Below are positions 16,682 through 26,773 of a stretch of 64,000 nucleotides of DNA, piece after piece (the stretch's first letter is position 1; every line of letters starts with the position of its first letter). The notes beneath the pieces are model-generated. The model did not search any database and had not been told where the DNA came from. It saw only the letters and a program-made list of their open reading frames with translations. The DNA is taken from contig CBDFFQ010000002.1 of the NCBI GenBank assembly GCA_965246835.1, positions 310,001 to 374,000 on the forward strand, written 5' to 3'. This DNA comes from JANPPS01 sp965246835. Its GTDB lineage: Bacteria; Pseudomonadota; Alphaproteobacteria; Acetobacterales; Acetobacteraceae. A program made the translations under genes and the position numbers.

Positions 16682-18062
16682 CGCCGCCGCACCGATCGGC
16701 CTGTTCGACCGCGCCATGCGCCGCATCGCGGGCGTGTGGCGGGACATGGCGTCCAGCGTGTCCGCCGACGAAGATGACAGCATCGCCCAGCAGATGCGCG
16801 CCTGCCTGGCGGCCCGCGGCGGGGAGGTGAGTGCGCGCAACCGGGCGGCGAAGCTGGCGCAGACCTATCTGGGCCTGGACGATGCCGGGCGCCGCGGGTT
16901 CCTGCTGGACCTCGCGCGGTTCGATTCCGATCCGGAGGCCGCGACCACGGCGTTCGAGGCCCTGGCCGCCACCACCGGCCCGGCGGAGCGCGCGATGGCG
17001 ACCGTCCGGTTGCGCCGGGCCCTGGAGCCGCCGCGCATCCGGCTGCTGACGCAGTTCACCACCATTCCGGACGGCATGAAATTCCTGGTGGACCTGCGCG
17101 CCACCTTGCTGGAGCTCGCGAAGGGCGATCCCTATCTGTCAGCGCTCGAGAGCGACCTGCATGCGCTGCTGGCGAGCTGGTTCGACGTGGGATTTCTCGA
17201 GCTCGCCCGCATCGACTGGCATAGCCCGGCCGTGCTGCTGGAGCGCCTGGTGGGCTACGAGGCCGTGCACGAGATCCGCTCCTGGAGCGACCTCAAGAAC
17301 CGGTTGGACAGCGATCGCCGCTGCTACGCGCTGTTCCACCACCGCATGCCGAACGAGCCGCTGATCTTCGTGGAGGTGGCGCTGGTCCGCGGCCTCGCCG
17401 ACAGCGTGCAACGGCTGCTGGACAAGAAGGCGCCGCTGCTGGACGCGAAGGACGCCGATACCGCGATCTTTTATTCCATCAGCAACTGCCAGCGCGGCCT
17501 CGCGGGCATCAGCTTCGGCAATTTCCTGATCAAGCGGGTGGTGGAGGTGCTGGGGGCCGAGTTCCGCAACCTCAAAGCGTTCGCGACCCTGTCGCCGATC
17601 CCCGGCTTCCGCAAATGGCTGGATCCGAAGCTCGCAGCCGGTGAGCCGCTGGTCACGGAGGATGAGGCCGCGAGCCTGCGCCCGGTGGCGCCGACACCGG
17701 GCCTGAAGGGCGAGCAGGCGCTGGCGGCCATTTTGGCGCATCGCGGCTGGTTCCGGGACGCTGCCATGCACAAGGCCGCCGAGCCCGTGCTGGTCCGGCT
17801 CGCGGCGCGCTACCTGCTGGCGGAGTCCCGGGGCAAGCGGGCGCTCGATCCCGTGGCGCATTTTCACCTGTCGAACGGCGCGCGGGTGGAACGGATCATC
17901 CCGCTGGCGGACACGGCCGGGAAGGGGGTGCGGGAGAGCGCGACGTTGATGGTCAACTACCTCTACGATCCCACGAAAATCGAGGACTACCACGAGGATT
18001 ACGCCGGCGAAGGCAAACGCAACGCGAGCCCGGCCGTCCGCAAGCTGGCGAAGGCACCGTGA
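16674..18062 (+). CDS. Malonyl-CoA decarboxylase
   Basis: Converts malonyl-CoA to acetyl-CoA and CO2. The 462-residue protein has the all-helical N-terminal domain (about 60-160) and the GNAT-like catalytic domain. Two signature regions are visible: AIFYSISNCQRGLAGISFG around residue 265 with the conserved Ser/Asn, and DPVAHFHLSNGARVERI around residue 393 with the catalytic His. The C-terminal SATLMVNYLYDP is also typical. ATG 16674 lies 8 nt inside nnr and the stop overlaps the next GTG start, so three genes form one coupled operon. No malonyl-CoA synthetase or malonate transporter gene lies nearby. Confidence 0.93.
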   Translation: MSDAAAPIGLFDRAMRRIAGVWRDMASSVSADEDDSIAQQMRACLAARGGEVSARNRAAKLAQTYLGLDDAGRRGFLLDLARFDSDPEAATTAFEALAATTGPAERAMATVRLRRALEPPRIRLLTQFTTIPDGMKFLVDLRATLLELAKGDPYLSALESDLHALLASWFDVGFLELARIDWHSPAVLLERLVGYEAVHEIRSWSDLKNRLDSDRRCYALFHHRMPNEPLIFVEVALVRGLADSVQRLLDKKAPLLDAKDADTAIFYSISNCQRGLAGISFGNFLIKRVVEVLGAEFRNLKAFATLSPIPGFRKWLDPKLAAGEPLVTEDEAASLRPVAPTPGLKGEQALAAILAHRGWFRDAAMHKAAEPVLVRLAARYLLAESRGKRALDPVAHFHLSNGARVERIIPLADTAGKGVRESATLMVNYLYDPTKIEDYHEDYAGEGKRNASPAVRKLAKAP

Positions 18063-20425
18063 ACGCGCCCGCTGTCATTGCCCCGCCAACTGCGCAGAGC
18101 CGCATCGAGGGCCTGCGACAGATCGAGCGCAAGCTGCTCTGGCTGTCGGCCTGGACGATCCATAACGCCAACCACATCCGCCCCAACCGGGACGGGCTGA
18201 AAGTGGGCGGGCACCAGGCGTCCTGCGCGAGCTGCATCAGTATCCTGACCGCGCTGTATTTCGAGATCCTGCGGCCGCAGGACCGGGTGGCGGTGAAGCC
18301 GCATGCGGGCCCCGTGTTCCATGCCATCAACCTGCTGTTGGGCCGGCAAGAGGCGTCCCAGATGGAGGGCCTGCGCCGCATGGGCGGCATCCAGAGCTAC
18401 CCGTCCCGCACCAAGGACGGCGATGAGGTGGATTTCAGCACGGGCTCCGTGGGCCTGGGTGTCGCGCTCACCAGCTTTGCGGCGTTGATGCAGGACTATG
18501 TGCGGCTGCATGGCCTGGGCCAGGAGCTGCCGCCCGGGCGGCACGTGGCGATCGCCGGTGACGCGGAGTTGGACGAGGGCAACATCTACGAGGCTTTGCT
18601 GGAGGGCTGGAAGCACGACGTTCGCAACGTCTGGTGGGTGATCGACTATAACCGCCAAAGCCTCGACAGCGTGGTGCCGGACCGGCTGTTCGGCCGGATC
18701 GAGGGCCTGTTCCGGGACATGGGCTGGAACGTCGTCACGCTGAAGTTCGGCCGGCTGCTGCAAGCCGCGTTCGAGCGGCCCGGCGGCGATGCGCTCCGGC
18801 TCTGGATCGATGACTGCCCTAACTCATTGTATTCCGCGCTGACGTTCCAGGGTGGTAGCGCCTGGCGGGTGGCATTGCTGGCGGATTTGGGCCGCGATCC
18901 CGGCATCCGCGCCATCATCGACCCGCTCTCGGATGACGAGTTGGCGCGGCTGATGACCAATCTGGGCGGGCATGACGTCGATTACCTGATCGAGCAGTTC
19001 CGGCTCGCAGATGCGCTCGGGGACCAGCCGACATGCTTTATCGCCTATACGGTAAAGGGGATGGGCCTGCCGTTTGCCGGGCACAAGGACAACCATTCCG
19101 GGCTGATGACCCGGGATCAGATGGCGCAGTTCCAGGCGGACATGCGGATCCGCCCCGGCCATGAGTGGGATGTGGCGGAGGGGCTGGATTGCTCGCCCGA
19201 GGCGTTCCAGCGCGTGATCGCGGAGGCACCGTTTGCGGCCCCGCTCACGCCCGCTGGGCGGCGGCTCGCGGCACAAGTGGTGCATGTGCCGGCGCAGCTG
19301 CCGGGGCCGGCGGTGGTGGGTCGCAAGGTCAGCACGCAGGCCGGGTTCGGCGACATCCTGGCCGAGATCGGCCGGGGTCGCGACGAGTGCGCTGAGCTGG
19401 CCAAGCATCTGTTGACCACGAGCCCGGACGTGACGGTCAGCACCAATCTGGGTCCCTGGGTGAACCGCCGGGGCGTGTTCGACCGGCATACGCGGAACGA
19501 CGTGTTCCGCGACAGCAAGCTGGCCTCGGCGCAGCGATGGGGCATGGCGCCGTCCGGGCAGCATATCGAGCTGGGGATTGCCGAGCAGAACCTATTCTTG
19601 CTGCTGGCCGCAGCGGGGTTGCAGCATTCGCTGAACGGCGCGCGCGTGCTGCCAATCGGGACGGTGTATGACCCGTTCGTCAACCGCGGCCTCGATGCGC
19701 TGATCTATGCCTGCTACCAGGATGCAAGGTTCCTGCTGGTCAGCACGCCGTCTGGCATCACGCTGGCGCCGGAGGGCGGGCAGCACCAAAGCATCAACAC
19801 ACCGCTGATCGGCATGGCCGCGGACCGGCTGGCCTCCTACGAGCCGGCGCATGTGGACGAGCTAGCGATCCTGCTGCGGCACGCGCTGGTGCATATGCAG
19901 GCCGAGGATGGGTCGGCTGCATGGTTGCGGCTTTCGACCCGGCAATTGCCACAGCCCGATCGTGTGATCGATGCGGCGGCCGTGATCGCGGGTGCGCACT
20001 GGGTGGTGCCGCCCGCGCCGGGAGCCCCGATCGCGATCGCCTATCAGGGCCCCGTCGCGCCAGAAGCGGAGGCCGCGTTCGCCGAATTACAGGAGGATGT
20101 GCCCGGCGCGGGCCTGCTCGCCATCACGAGCCCCGACCGCCTCCATGCCGGATGGACGGCGGCTTTGCGCGGCCGGCGAACTGGTACGGCGGCACGGTCA
20201 CACGTGGAGGAAATCTTGGCGCCCTTGGCCCGCGATGCGACGCTGGTCACGGTGCTGGACGGGCATCCCGCCGCGCATTCATGGCTGGGCGGGGTGCGGG
20301 GGCAACGTGTGGTGCCGCTCGGTCCTGACCGATTTGGGCAGAGCGGCGATATGATCGAACTCTACGCCGAGTATGGCCTGGACGCAGACGCGATCCTGGA
20401 TGCGTGCGCGCAGGCCCTGTTGTGA
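18059..20425 (+). CDS. Homodimeric pyruvate dehydrogenase E1 (AceE)-like / transketolase-like ThDP enzyme
   Basis: Thiamine-diphosphate enzyme of 788 residues related to the homodimeric pyruvate dehydrogenase E1. The N-terminal part has IHNANHIRPNRDGLKVGGHQAS and the ThDP/Mg motif GDAELDEGNIYEALL through DYNRQSLDSVV (canonical AceE has GDGEMDE). Middle: GLPFAGHKDNHSGLMT. The pyrimidine-binding domain has HIELGIAEQNLFLLLAAAGLQHSL and STPSGITLAPEGGQHQSI. It is about 100 residues shorter than E. coli AceE. GTG 18059 overlaps the upstream stop (GTGA). No E2 or E3 gene is present, so it may act alone or with a distant complex. The substrate (pyruvate or another 2-oxo acid or ketose) is uncertain. 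Confidence 0.82.
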   Translation: MNAPAVIAPPTAQSRIEGLRQIERKLLWLSAWTIHNANHIRPNRDGLKVGGHQASCASCISILTALYFEILRPQDRVAVKPHAGPVFHAINLLLGRQEASQMEGLRRMGGIQSYPSRTKDGDEVDFSTGSVGLGVALTSFAALMQDYVRLHGLGQELPPGRHVAIAGDAELDEGNIYEALLEGWKHDVRNVWWVIDYNRQSLDSVVPDRLFGRIEGLFRDMGWNVVTLKFGRLLQAAFERPGGDALRLWIDDCPNSLYSALTFQGGSAWRVALLADLGRDPGIRAIIDPLSDDELARLMTNLGGHDVDYLIEQFRLADALGDQPTCFIAYTVKGMGLPFAGHKDNHSGLMTRDQMAQFQADMRIRPGHEWDVAEGLDCSPEAFQRVIAEAPFAAPLTPAGRRLAAQVVHVPAQLPGPAVVGRKVSTQAGFGDILAEIGRGRDECAELAKHLLTTSPDVTVSTNLGPWVNRRGVFDRHTRNDVFRDSKLASAQRWGMAPSGQHIELGIAEQNLFLLLAAAGLQHSLNGARVLPIGTVYDPFVNRGLDALIYACYQDARFLLVSTPSGITLAPEGGQHQSINTPLIGMAADRLASYEPAHVDELAILLRHALVHMQAEDGSAAWLRLSTRQLPQPDRVIDAAAVIAGAHWVVPPAPGAPIAIAYQGPVAPEAEAAFAELQEDVPGAGLLAITSPDRLHAGWTAALRGRRTGTAARSHVEEILAPLARDATLVTVLDGHPAAHSWLGGVRGQRVVPLGPDRFGQSGDMIELYAEYGLDADAILDACAQALL

Positions 20426-20442
20426 GCGAACGCACTTTTGGG

Positions 20443-20471
20443 GCTTGACCGCGGGCCTGGTCGGGCCTAAC
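20443..20471 (+). promoter_or_regulatory. Candidate rRNA operon promoter
   Basis: TTGACC at 20443-20448 is followed after exactly 17 nt by TAACTC at 20466-20471. It lies upstream of boxA and the 16S processing stem, which is where an rrn promoter must be. The -35 element is good and the -10 element is weak; another promoter in the AceE-like gene cannot be excluded. Confidence 0.4.
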
Positions 20472-20590
20472 TCACGGCTCCCGGCGCGGTTGGGGCTGTT
20501 TGGGCCTTGGGCGTGTCGGCCGGTTTTTTCGGCAGTTGGGATGGTTGGATGACCCCTTGGGTGAGGGGTTGTTTGCTGTTCCGGGTGTTG

Positions 20591-20603
20591 TGTTCATTGA
20601 CAA
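20591..20603 (+). promoter_or_regulatory. rrn boxA antitermination element
   Basis: TGTTCATTGACAA matches the E. coli rrn boxA TGCTCTTTAACAA at 10 of 13 positions. It lies 18 nt before the 5' arm of the 16S processing stem, the usual place for the NusB/NusE-binding boxA in an rrn leader. The TTGACA inside it is therefore not read as a -35 box. Confidence 0.6.
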
Positions 20604-20932
20604 GTGTATCTGATATTTGAGGAAGGGATATGTTGGCGGCGCTCCGCTGGCTGTTGTCTGTGCGTGCTTTGGTGCGTGTGGGTGATGGTGGTGGTTTTGT
20701 GCCGCATGCGGATTTTGGGTTGGTTCGGGTATTTCGGGTTATTTGGGTTGGGTTCTAATTCGTAGGATCTGATTTGGATGATTATGGGATACTTTGGCTG
20801 ATTTGGGTTCATTTGGGGGCGTTTCGCTTTTTGAGTGGGTTTTGGATTGGCTGGATGTTTTGTGATGATCTGGGTTTGGTTCTTATGTTTGGCGTATTTC
20901 GGACGGTTTCGGTCGTTTTGGGGTATGTGCTG
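20604..20932 (+). other. 16S rRNA leader, G/T-rich and C-poor
   Basis: No protein gene is supported here. The stretch contains the 5' arm of the 16S processing stem at 20621-20642, whose complement lies at 22573-22594 with one mismatch. From about 20660 to 20930 the plus strand is dominated by G and T with very few C, with repeated ATTTGGG/ATTTCGG-like words, so the transcript would be largely unstructured. Confidence 0.6.
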
Positions 20933-22423
<1,491 letters not shown>

Positions 22424-22572
22424 AAGGATATCTGCCGATGCGGTTTTCGGACTGCTTGGTGGGTTCCGATAAAGTCCACTGGCCGGATGGTTGGTGGCAT
22501 CTTGGGATCCGGTCCTGATGATCTGGGATCCTGGACTGATCTGGGGTTTGCCTGTGGTGCGGAGATCGCCGG

Positions 22573-22594
22573 GCGCCGTCAACATATCCCTTCC
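22573..22594 (+). other. 3' arm of the 16S processing stem
   Basis: These 22 nt are complementary, apart from one position, to 20621-20642 in the leader. Together they enclose the 16S gene in a long stem of the kind cut by RNase III during pre-rRNA maturation. Position and complementarity are seen in the sequence; the enzyme is inferred from other bacteria. Confidence 0.8.
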
Positions 22595-22667
22595 CTGTGA
22601 CGAAGACGAAGACATGCTTTGCGCGACGGCGGCCTATGGGGCGTTGGCGGGTGCGGGTGTGGGCTTT

Positions 22668-22741
<74 letters not shown>

Positions 22742-22742
22742 T

Positions 22743-22819
22743 GGATCAGTTGCTAGGTGCCAGTCGTCAGCTTACAGGGAATGTTCTCTGGAGGCTGGTG
22801 ACTGGCGGCTGGCACCTGA
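22743..22819 (+). repeat. Hairpin element filling the tRNA-Ile/tRNA-Ala spacer
   Basis: The arms starting AGGTGCCAGTC (from 22755) and ending GACTGGCGGCTGGCACCT (to 22817) pair, with one extra 7-nt unit in the 3' arm. Its left end GGATCAG...TAGGTGCCAGTC and its right end CTGG(T/C)GACTGGC...CTGG...CTGA match the two ends of the 23S intervening sequence at 24566-25024 at roughly 80 percent of positions by eye. It looks like a coding-free relative of that element. Confidence 0.7.
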
Positions 22820-22822
22820 AGA

Positions 22823-22895
22823 GGGGGCGTAGCTCAATTGGGAGAGCGCCTGCTTTGCAAGCAGGAGGTCGTCGGTTCGATCCCGTCCGCCTCCA
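22823..22895 (+). tRNA. tRNA-Ala (TGC)
   Basis: Acceptor GGGGGCG/CGCCTCC with one G-U pair, anticodon stem-loop CTGCTTTGCAAGCAG with TGC, and T-arm GTCGGTTCGATCCCGTC. It takes the second spacer position found in most bacterial rrn operons. As in tRNA-Ile, CCA is not encoded: the discriminator A is followed by TAT. Confidence 0.97.
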
Positions 22896-23415
22896 TATCA
22901 GGAGTCAGGGGTCAGTGTTCAGGGGTCAGGAGTGGCACTTGAGCGTTGGGCTTTTTTCCGCTGAACGCGTCGCAGAGAAGAAGAGGTTGGGTTGCCATGG
23001 TGCATTCACGCGGGAGCGGGGTGTGGCGTGGTGATCTGGTAGGGGGCCGGTTGCGGTCTCCTGAGTCCTGGGCCCCAAGATATGGGCCCTGGATGTTCGT
23101 TTGTATTGTGAATCAGGTTCTGGTGCGTCTCTGGATGCGCAGGACAACTCGGGTGGCCTCTGGGGTCGGTGCGTTATGCGCCGGGTTCGTGGGGGTTGCG
23201 TGCAGGGGTCCGTTTTGGCTGTGCGTGGGTGTCTGACCCTGTTGCTTCGGTTATGTTTGTGACCGGGGTGGCTGGCGCATAGTTTGGGCAGTGTTCAGGG
23301 GCGTTTGTGTAAAGCTGAGTGTGAGTGCGTGTGCGGGGGTGTCTGTCTTTGTTTGGATGGATGGTTTCTGTGCATGGGGCTTTTGGCTGGGGTGTGAGCT
23401 CTGGTTGGAGGCGAC
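22896..23415 (+). other. tRNA-Ala to 23S spacer
   Basis: No gene is supported in these 520 nt. The first 40 nt hold two copies of TCAGGGGTCAG within 22898-22933. GGGCCC words at about 23070-23090 could pair weakly. From about 23290 the strand becomes GT-rich, and 23355-23379 is the 5' arm of the 23S processing stem. A segment TGTTCGTTTGTA near 23094 resembles boxA only weakly. Confidence 0.6.
23355..23379 (+). other. 5' arm of the 23S processing stem
   Basis: The segment beginning GGATGGATGG and ending GCATGGGG is complementary, with a few mismatches, to 26617-26641 after the 23S gene. The flanking GT-rich (23306-23345) and CA-rich (26641-26668) tracts would extend the stem. This is the expected RNase III substrate enclosing pre-23S rRNA. 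Confidence 0.75.
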
Positions 23416-23837
23416 TGATTGAGTATGAGAAGGGCATCGGGTGGATGCCTTGGCACCAGGAGGCGATGAAGGACGTGGCACGCTGCGAAAATCTAGGGGG
23501 AGCCGCGAGCGGGCTTTGATCCCTAGGTATCCGAATGGGGCAACCCACCCCTATGGGGTATCATGGGCTGAATACATAGGCTTATGAGGCGAACCCGGGG
23601 AACTGAAACATCTCAGTACCTGGAGGAACAGACATCAACCGAGATTCCGTGAGTAGTGGCGAGCGAAAGCGGAGCAGGCCAGTGGTTTGTGTGAACTGAG
23701 AAGAACGGCATGGAAAGGCCGGCCATAGCGGGTGATAGCCCCGTATTTGGAAGGTTTGCAGAAATCCTTGAGTAGGGCGGGACACGTGAAATCCTGTCTG
23801 AACATGGGGGGACCACCCTCCAAGCCTAAATACTCCC

Positions 23838-23881
<44 letters not shown>

Positions 23882-24450
23882 CACCCCGATGAGGGGAGTG
23901 AAATAGACCTGAAACCCGATGCCTACAAGCAGTCGGAGCATCTTATGGTGTGACGGCGTACCTTTTGTATAATGGGTCAGCGAGTTTCTGTTTGCAGCGA
24001 GCTTAAGCCGTTAGGTGTAGGCGTAGCGAAAGCGAGTCTGAATAGGGCGTTTTGAGTTGCAGGTAGAAGACCCGAAACCGAGTGATCTAGCCATGGCCAG
24101 GCTGAAGGTGGGGTAACACCCACTGGAGGGCCGAACCCACGCCTGTTGAAAAAGTCGGGGATGAGCTGTGGCTAGGGGTGAAAGGCCAATCAAACTCGGA
24201 GATAGCTGGTTCTCCGCGAAATCTATTGAGGTAGATCGTCGTGTGTTGACCACGGGGGGTAGAGCACTGGATGGGCTAGGGGACCCCAAAGGTTTACCAA
24301 ACCCAACCAAACTCCGAATACCCGTGAGTTTAGCGCGGCAGACAGACGGTGGGTGCTAAGGTCCATTGTCGAGAGGGAAACAGCCCAGACCACCAGCTAA
24401 GGTCCCCAAATCGTGGTTAAGTGGGAAAGGATGTGGGAATTCCAAAACAA

Positions 24451-24508
<58 letters not shown>

Positions 24509-24566
24509 TAATAGAGATCCTGCGCCGAAGATGTAACGGGGCTCAAACCACGTACCGAAGCTGTGG

Positions 24567-25024
24567 GATCAGATTTTTAGGTGCCAGTCTCCAGTTTCCA
24601 GAAAAGATGGGACGGGTGTTATGGCGGGAGATGTGGAGCGATTGGCGGTGTTTCGGCGGGCATATTCCTTGTCGTTGGTTTTGCACCGCGCGAGCCATAG
24701 TTTTCCGAAGGTTGAGCAGTATGGCGGCGTCGCGGATCAGATGCGGCGCTCGTCGAAATCGGTGTGCGCGTTGCTGGCGGAAGGCAGCGGGCGTCAGTTG
24801 AGTTCGGAGGCGGAGTTCCGGCGCTATGTAATGATGGCGTTGGGGTCGGCGGACGAGACGAAGCTGTGGTGCCGCTATGCCCATGATCTTGGTTTTGCGA
24901 GTGCAGCCGAGACACAGGCGTGGGTGACCGAGATCACCGAGATCGCGAAGATGCTGCAAGGCCTCCTCAAACACCTGTCGAGTTAGATTTCTGGCAACTG
25001 GCGACTGGCTCCTGGAAACTGATC
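24567..25024 (+). mobile_element. 23S rRNA intervening sequence (IVS) in helix 45
   Basis: The insertion lies between GCTGTGG and GGTAGCGGAGCG, replacing the hairpin loop of E. coli helix 45 (near E. coli position 1170). The ends, 24567-24604 and 24988-25024, are inverted repeats starting GATCAG and ending CTGATC; about 32 of 37 positions pair, giving a long RNase III-type stem. The arms consist of repeated CTGG-containing units. Inside is one reading frame for a four-helix-bundle protein. Inserts at this helix are known from Salmonella, Leptospira and Coxiella (recalled knowledge), some with similar genes. Confidence 0.9.
24621..24986 (+). CDS. 23S rRNA IVS-encoded four-helix-bundle protein (S23 family)
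   Basis: Protein of 121 residues encoded inside the 23S rRNA gene. It matches the S23/four-helix-bundle family: VFRRAYSLSLVLHRASHSFPKVEQYGG at about 10-36, DQMRRSSKSVCALLAEGSGR at about 39-58, EFRRYVMMALGSADET at about 64-80, and a C-terminal helix EITEIAKMLQGLLKHL. The family forms small helical bundles (often pentamers, related to the Avd accessory protein of diversity-generating retroelements); its function is unknown. The gene is intact with no frameshift, which suggests selection. Translation from a transcript that is cut out of rRNA would be unusual; no strong ribosome binding site is seen before ATG 24621. Confidence 0.88.
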   Translation: MAGDVERLAVFRRAYSLSLVLHRASHSFPKVEQYGGVADQMRRSSKSVCALLAEGSGRQLSSEAEFRRYVMMALGSADETKLWCRYAHDLGFASAAETQAWVTEITEIAKMLQGLLKHLSS

Positions 25025-25592
25025 GGTAGCGGAGCGTTCCGTAGGCCTGTGAAGGGGGTGGGGTGACCCCTCCTGGAGGTATCGGAAGTGCGAATGCTGA
25101 CATGAGTAGCGACAAACAGGGTGAGAAACCCTGTCGCCGAAAGTCCAAGGGTTCCTGCGCAAGGTTAATCCGCGCAGGGTGAGCCGGCCCCTAAGGCGAG
25201 GGCGAGAGCCGTAGCTGATGGGAACCAGATGAATATTTCTGGGCCTGCTGGAAGTGACGATCATGATATGTTGTCGGGTCTTATTGGATTGATCCGGCTT
25301 TTGGAGTGATCCGGGAAATAGCTCCAGCGTATAGACCGTACCCTAAACCGACACAGGTGGACTGGTAGAGTATACCAAGGCGCTTGAGAGAACCATACCG
25401 AAGGAACTAGGCAAATTGCTCGCGTAACTTCGGGATAAGCGAGACCTCTGTCCGGGCAACCGGATTGGGGTGGCACAGAGCAGGGGGTAGCGACTGTTTA
25501 GTAAAAACACAGGGCTGTGCGAAGTCGAGAGACGACGTATACGGTCTGACGCCTGCCCGGTGCCGGAAGGTTAAGAGGAGGGGTGCAAGCTC

Positions 25593-25689
<97 letters not shown>

Positions 25690-25943
25690 CGACTTCCCCA
25701 CTGTCTCCGGTATGGGCTCAGCGAAATTGAATTCCCCGTGAAGATGCGGGGTACCCGCGGTCAGACGGAAAGACCCTATGAACCTTTACTGCAGCTTTGC
25801 AGTGGCATTAGGAGAGCACTGTGTAGGATAGGCGGGAGGCTATGAAACTGGGGCGCTAGCTCTGGTGGAGCCATCCTTGAAATACCGCCCTGTGCGCTTC
25901 TGATGTCTAACCGCGTCCGGTCAGCCCGGACCGGGACCCTGCA

Positions 25944-25975
<32 letters not shown>

Positions 25976-26117
25976 CAAAGTGTAACGGAGGCGCGCGATG
26001 GTGGGCTCAGGCCGGTCGGACATCGGCTGCTGAGTGCAATGGCATAAGCCCGCCTGACTGCGAGAGCGACAGTTCGAGCAGAGACGAAAGTCGGCCATAG
26101 TGATCCGGTGGTCCCGC

Positions 26118-26153
<36 letters not shown>

Positions 26154-26185
26154 TAGGGATAACAGGCTGATCTCCCCCAAGAGTC

Positions 26186-26298
<113 letters not shown>

Positions 26299-26356
26299 GA
26301 ACGTCGTGAGACAGTTCGGTCCCTATCTGCCGTGGGTGAAGGAGACTTGAGAGGAG

Positions 26357-26388
<32 letters not shown>

Positions 26389-26616
26389 CACCTCTGGTGC
26401 ACCGGTTGTCGCGCCAGCGGCACAGCCGGGTAGCTATGTGCGGACAAGATAACCGCTGAAAGCATCTAAGCGGGAAACTTACCTCAAAACCAGGTCTCCC
26501 AGGAGGCAACTCCAGTAGGGCCGTGGAAGACCACCACGTCGATAGGCCAGATGTGAAAGCGCGGCAACGCGTGCAGCTAACTGGTCCTAATCGCCCAATA
26601 GGCTCAATCAATCAAA

Positions 26617-26641
26617 CCCCATGCATGGAAATCATCCATCC
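26617..26641 (+). other. 3' arm of the 23S processing stem
   Basis: This segment begins CCCCATGCATGG and ends CATCCATCC. It is complementary to 23355-23379 upstream of 23S with a few mismatches and is followed by a CA repeat (26641-26659) that can pair with the GT-rich leader. It forms the distal half of the pre-23S stem. Confidence 0.75.
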
Positions 26642-26682
26642 ATCACACACACACACACTCCGACATACACCAGAACCTCGAA

Positions 26683-26704
26683 CCTGGAACGAAGACGTTC
26701 CAGG
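26683..26704 (+). other. Stem-loop 1 in the 23S-5S spacer
   Basis: CCTGGAACG, loop AAGA, CGTTCCAGG: a perfect 9-bp hairpin. A second hairpin with the same core and loop type follows at 26739-26758. They may guide processing between 23S and 5S; that role is inferred from position. Confidence 0.75.
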
Positions 26705-26738
26705 GGGCTCCCACCCACGTAAATCCGTGCGGTGCCAT

Positions 26739-26758
26739 GCGGAACGAAGCCGTTCCGC
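26739..26758 (+). other. Stem-loop 2 in the 23S-5S spacer
   Basis: GCGGAACG, loop AAGC, CGTTCCGC: a perfect 8-bp hairpin sharing the GGAACGAAG-CGTTCC core with stem-loop 1, 34 nt upstream. It ends 15 nt before the 5S gene. Confidence 0.75.
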
Positions 26759-26773
26759 GGTGTGGCTTGAGAC

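Noticed and set aside
20500..20535. Rho-independent terminator after the AceE-like gene
   Set aside because: GCCG-GTTTTTT-CGGC gives only a 4-bp stem around the T run, too weak to call.
20597..20602. TTGACA as a -35 box for the rRNA operon
   Set aside because: There is no -10 at suitable spacing, it lies within a boxA match, and it is only 18 nt from the processing stem.
23480..23545. Possible second intervening sequence in 23S helix 9
   Set aside because: The helix is short and continuous here, with no extra hairpin as seen in rhizobia.
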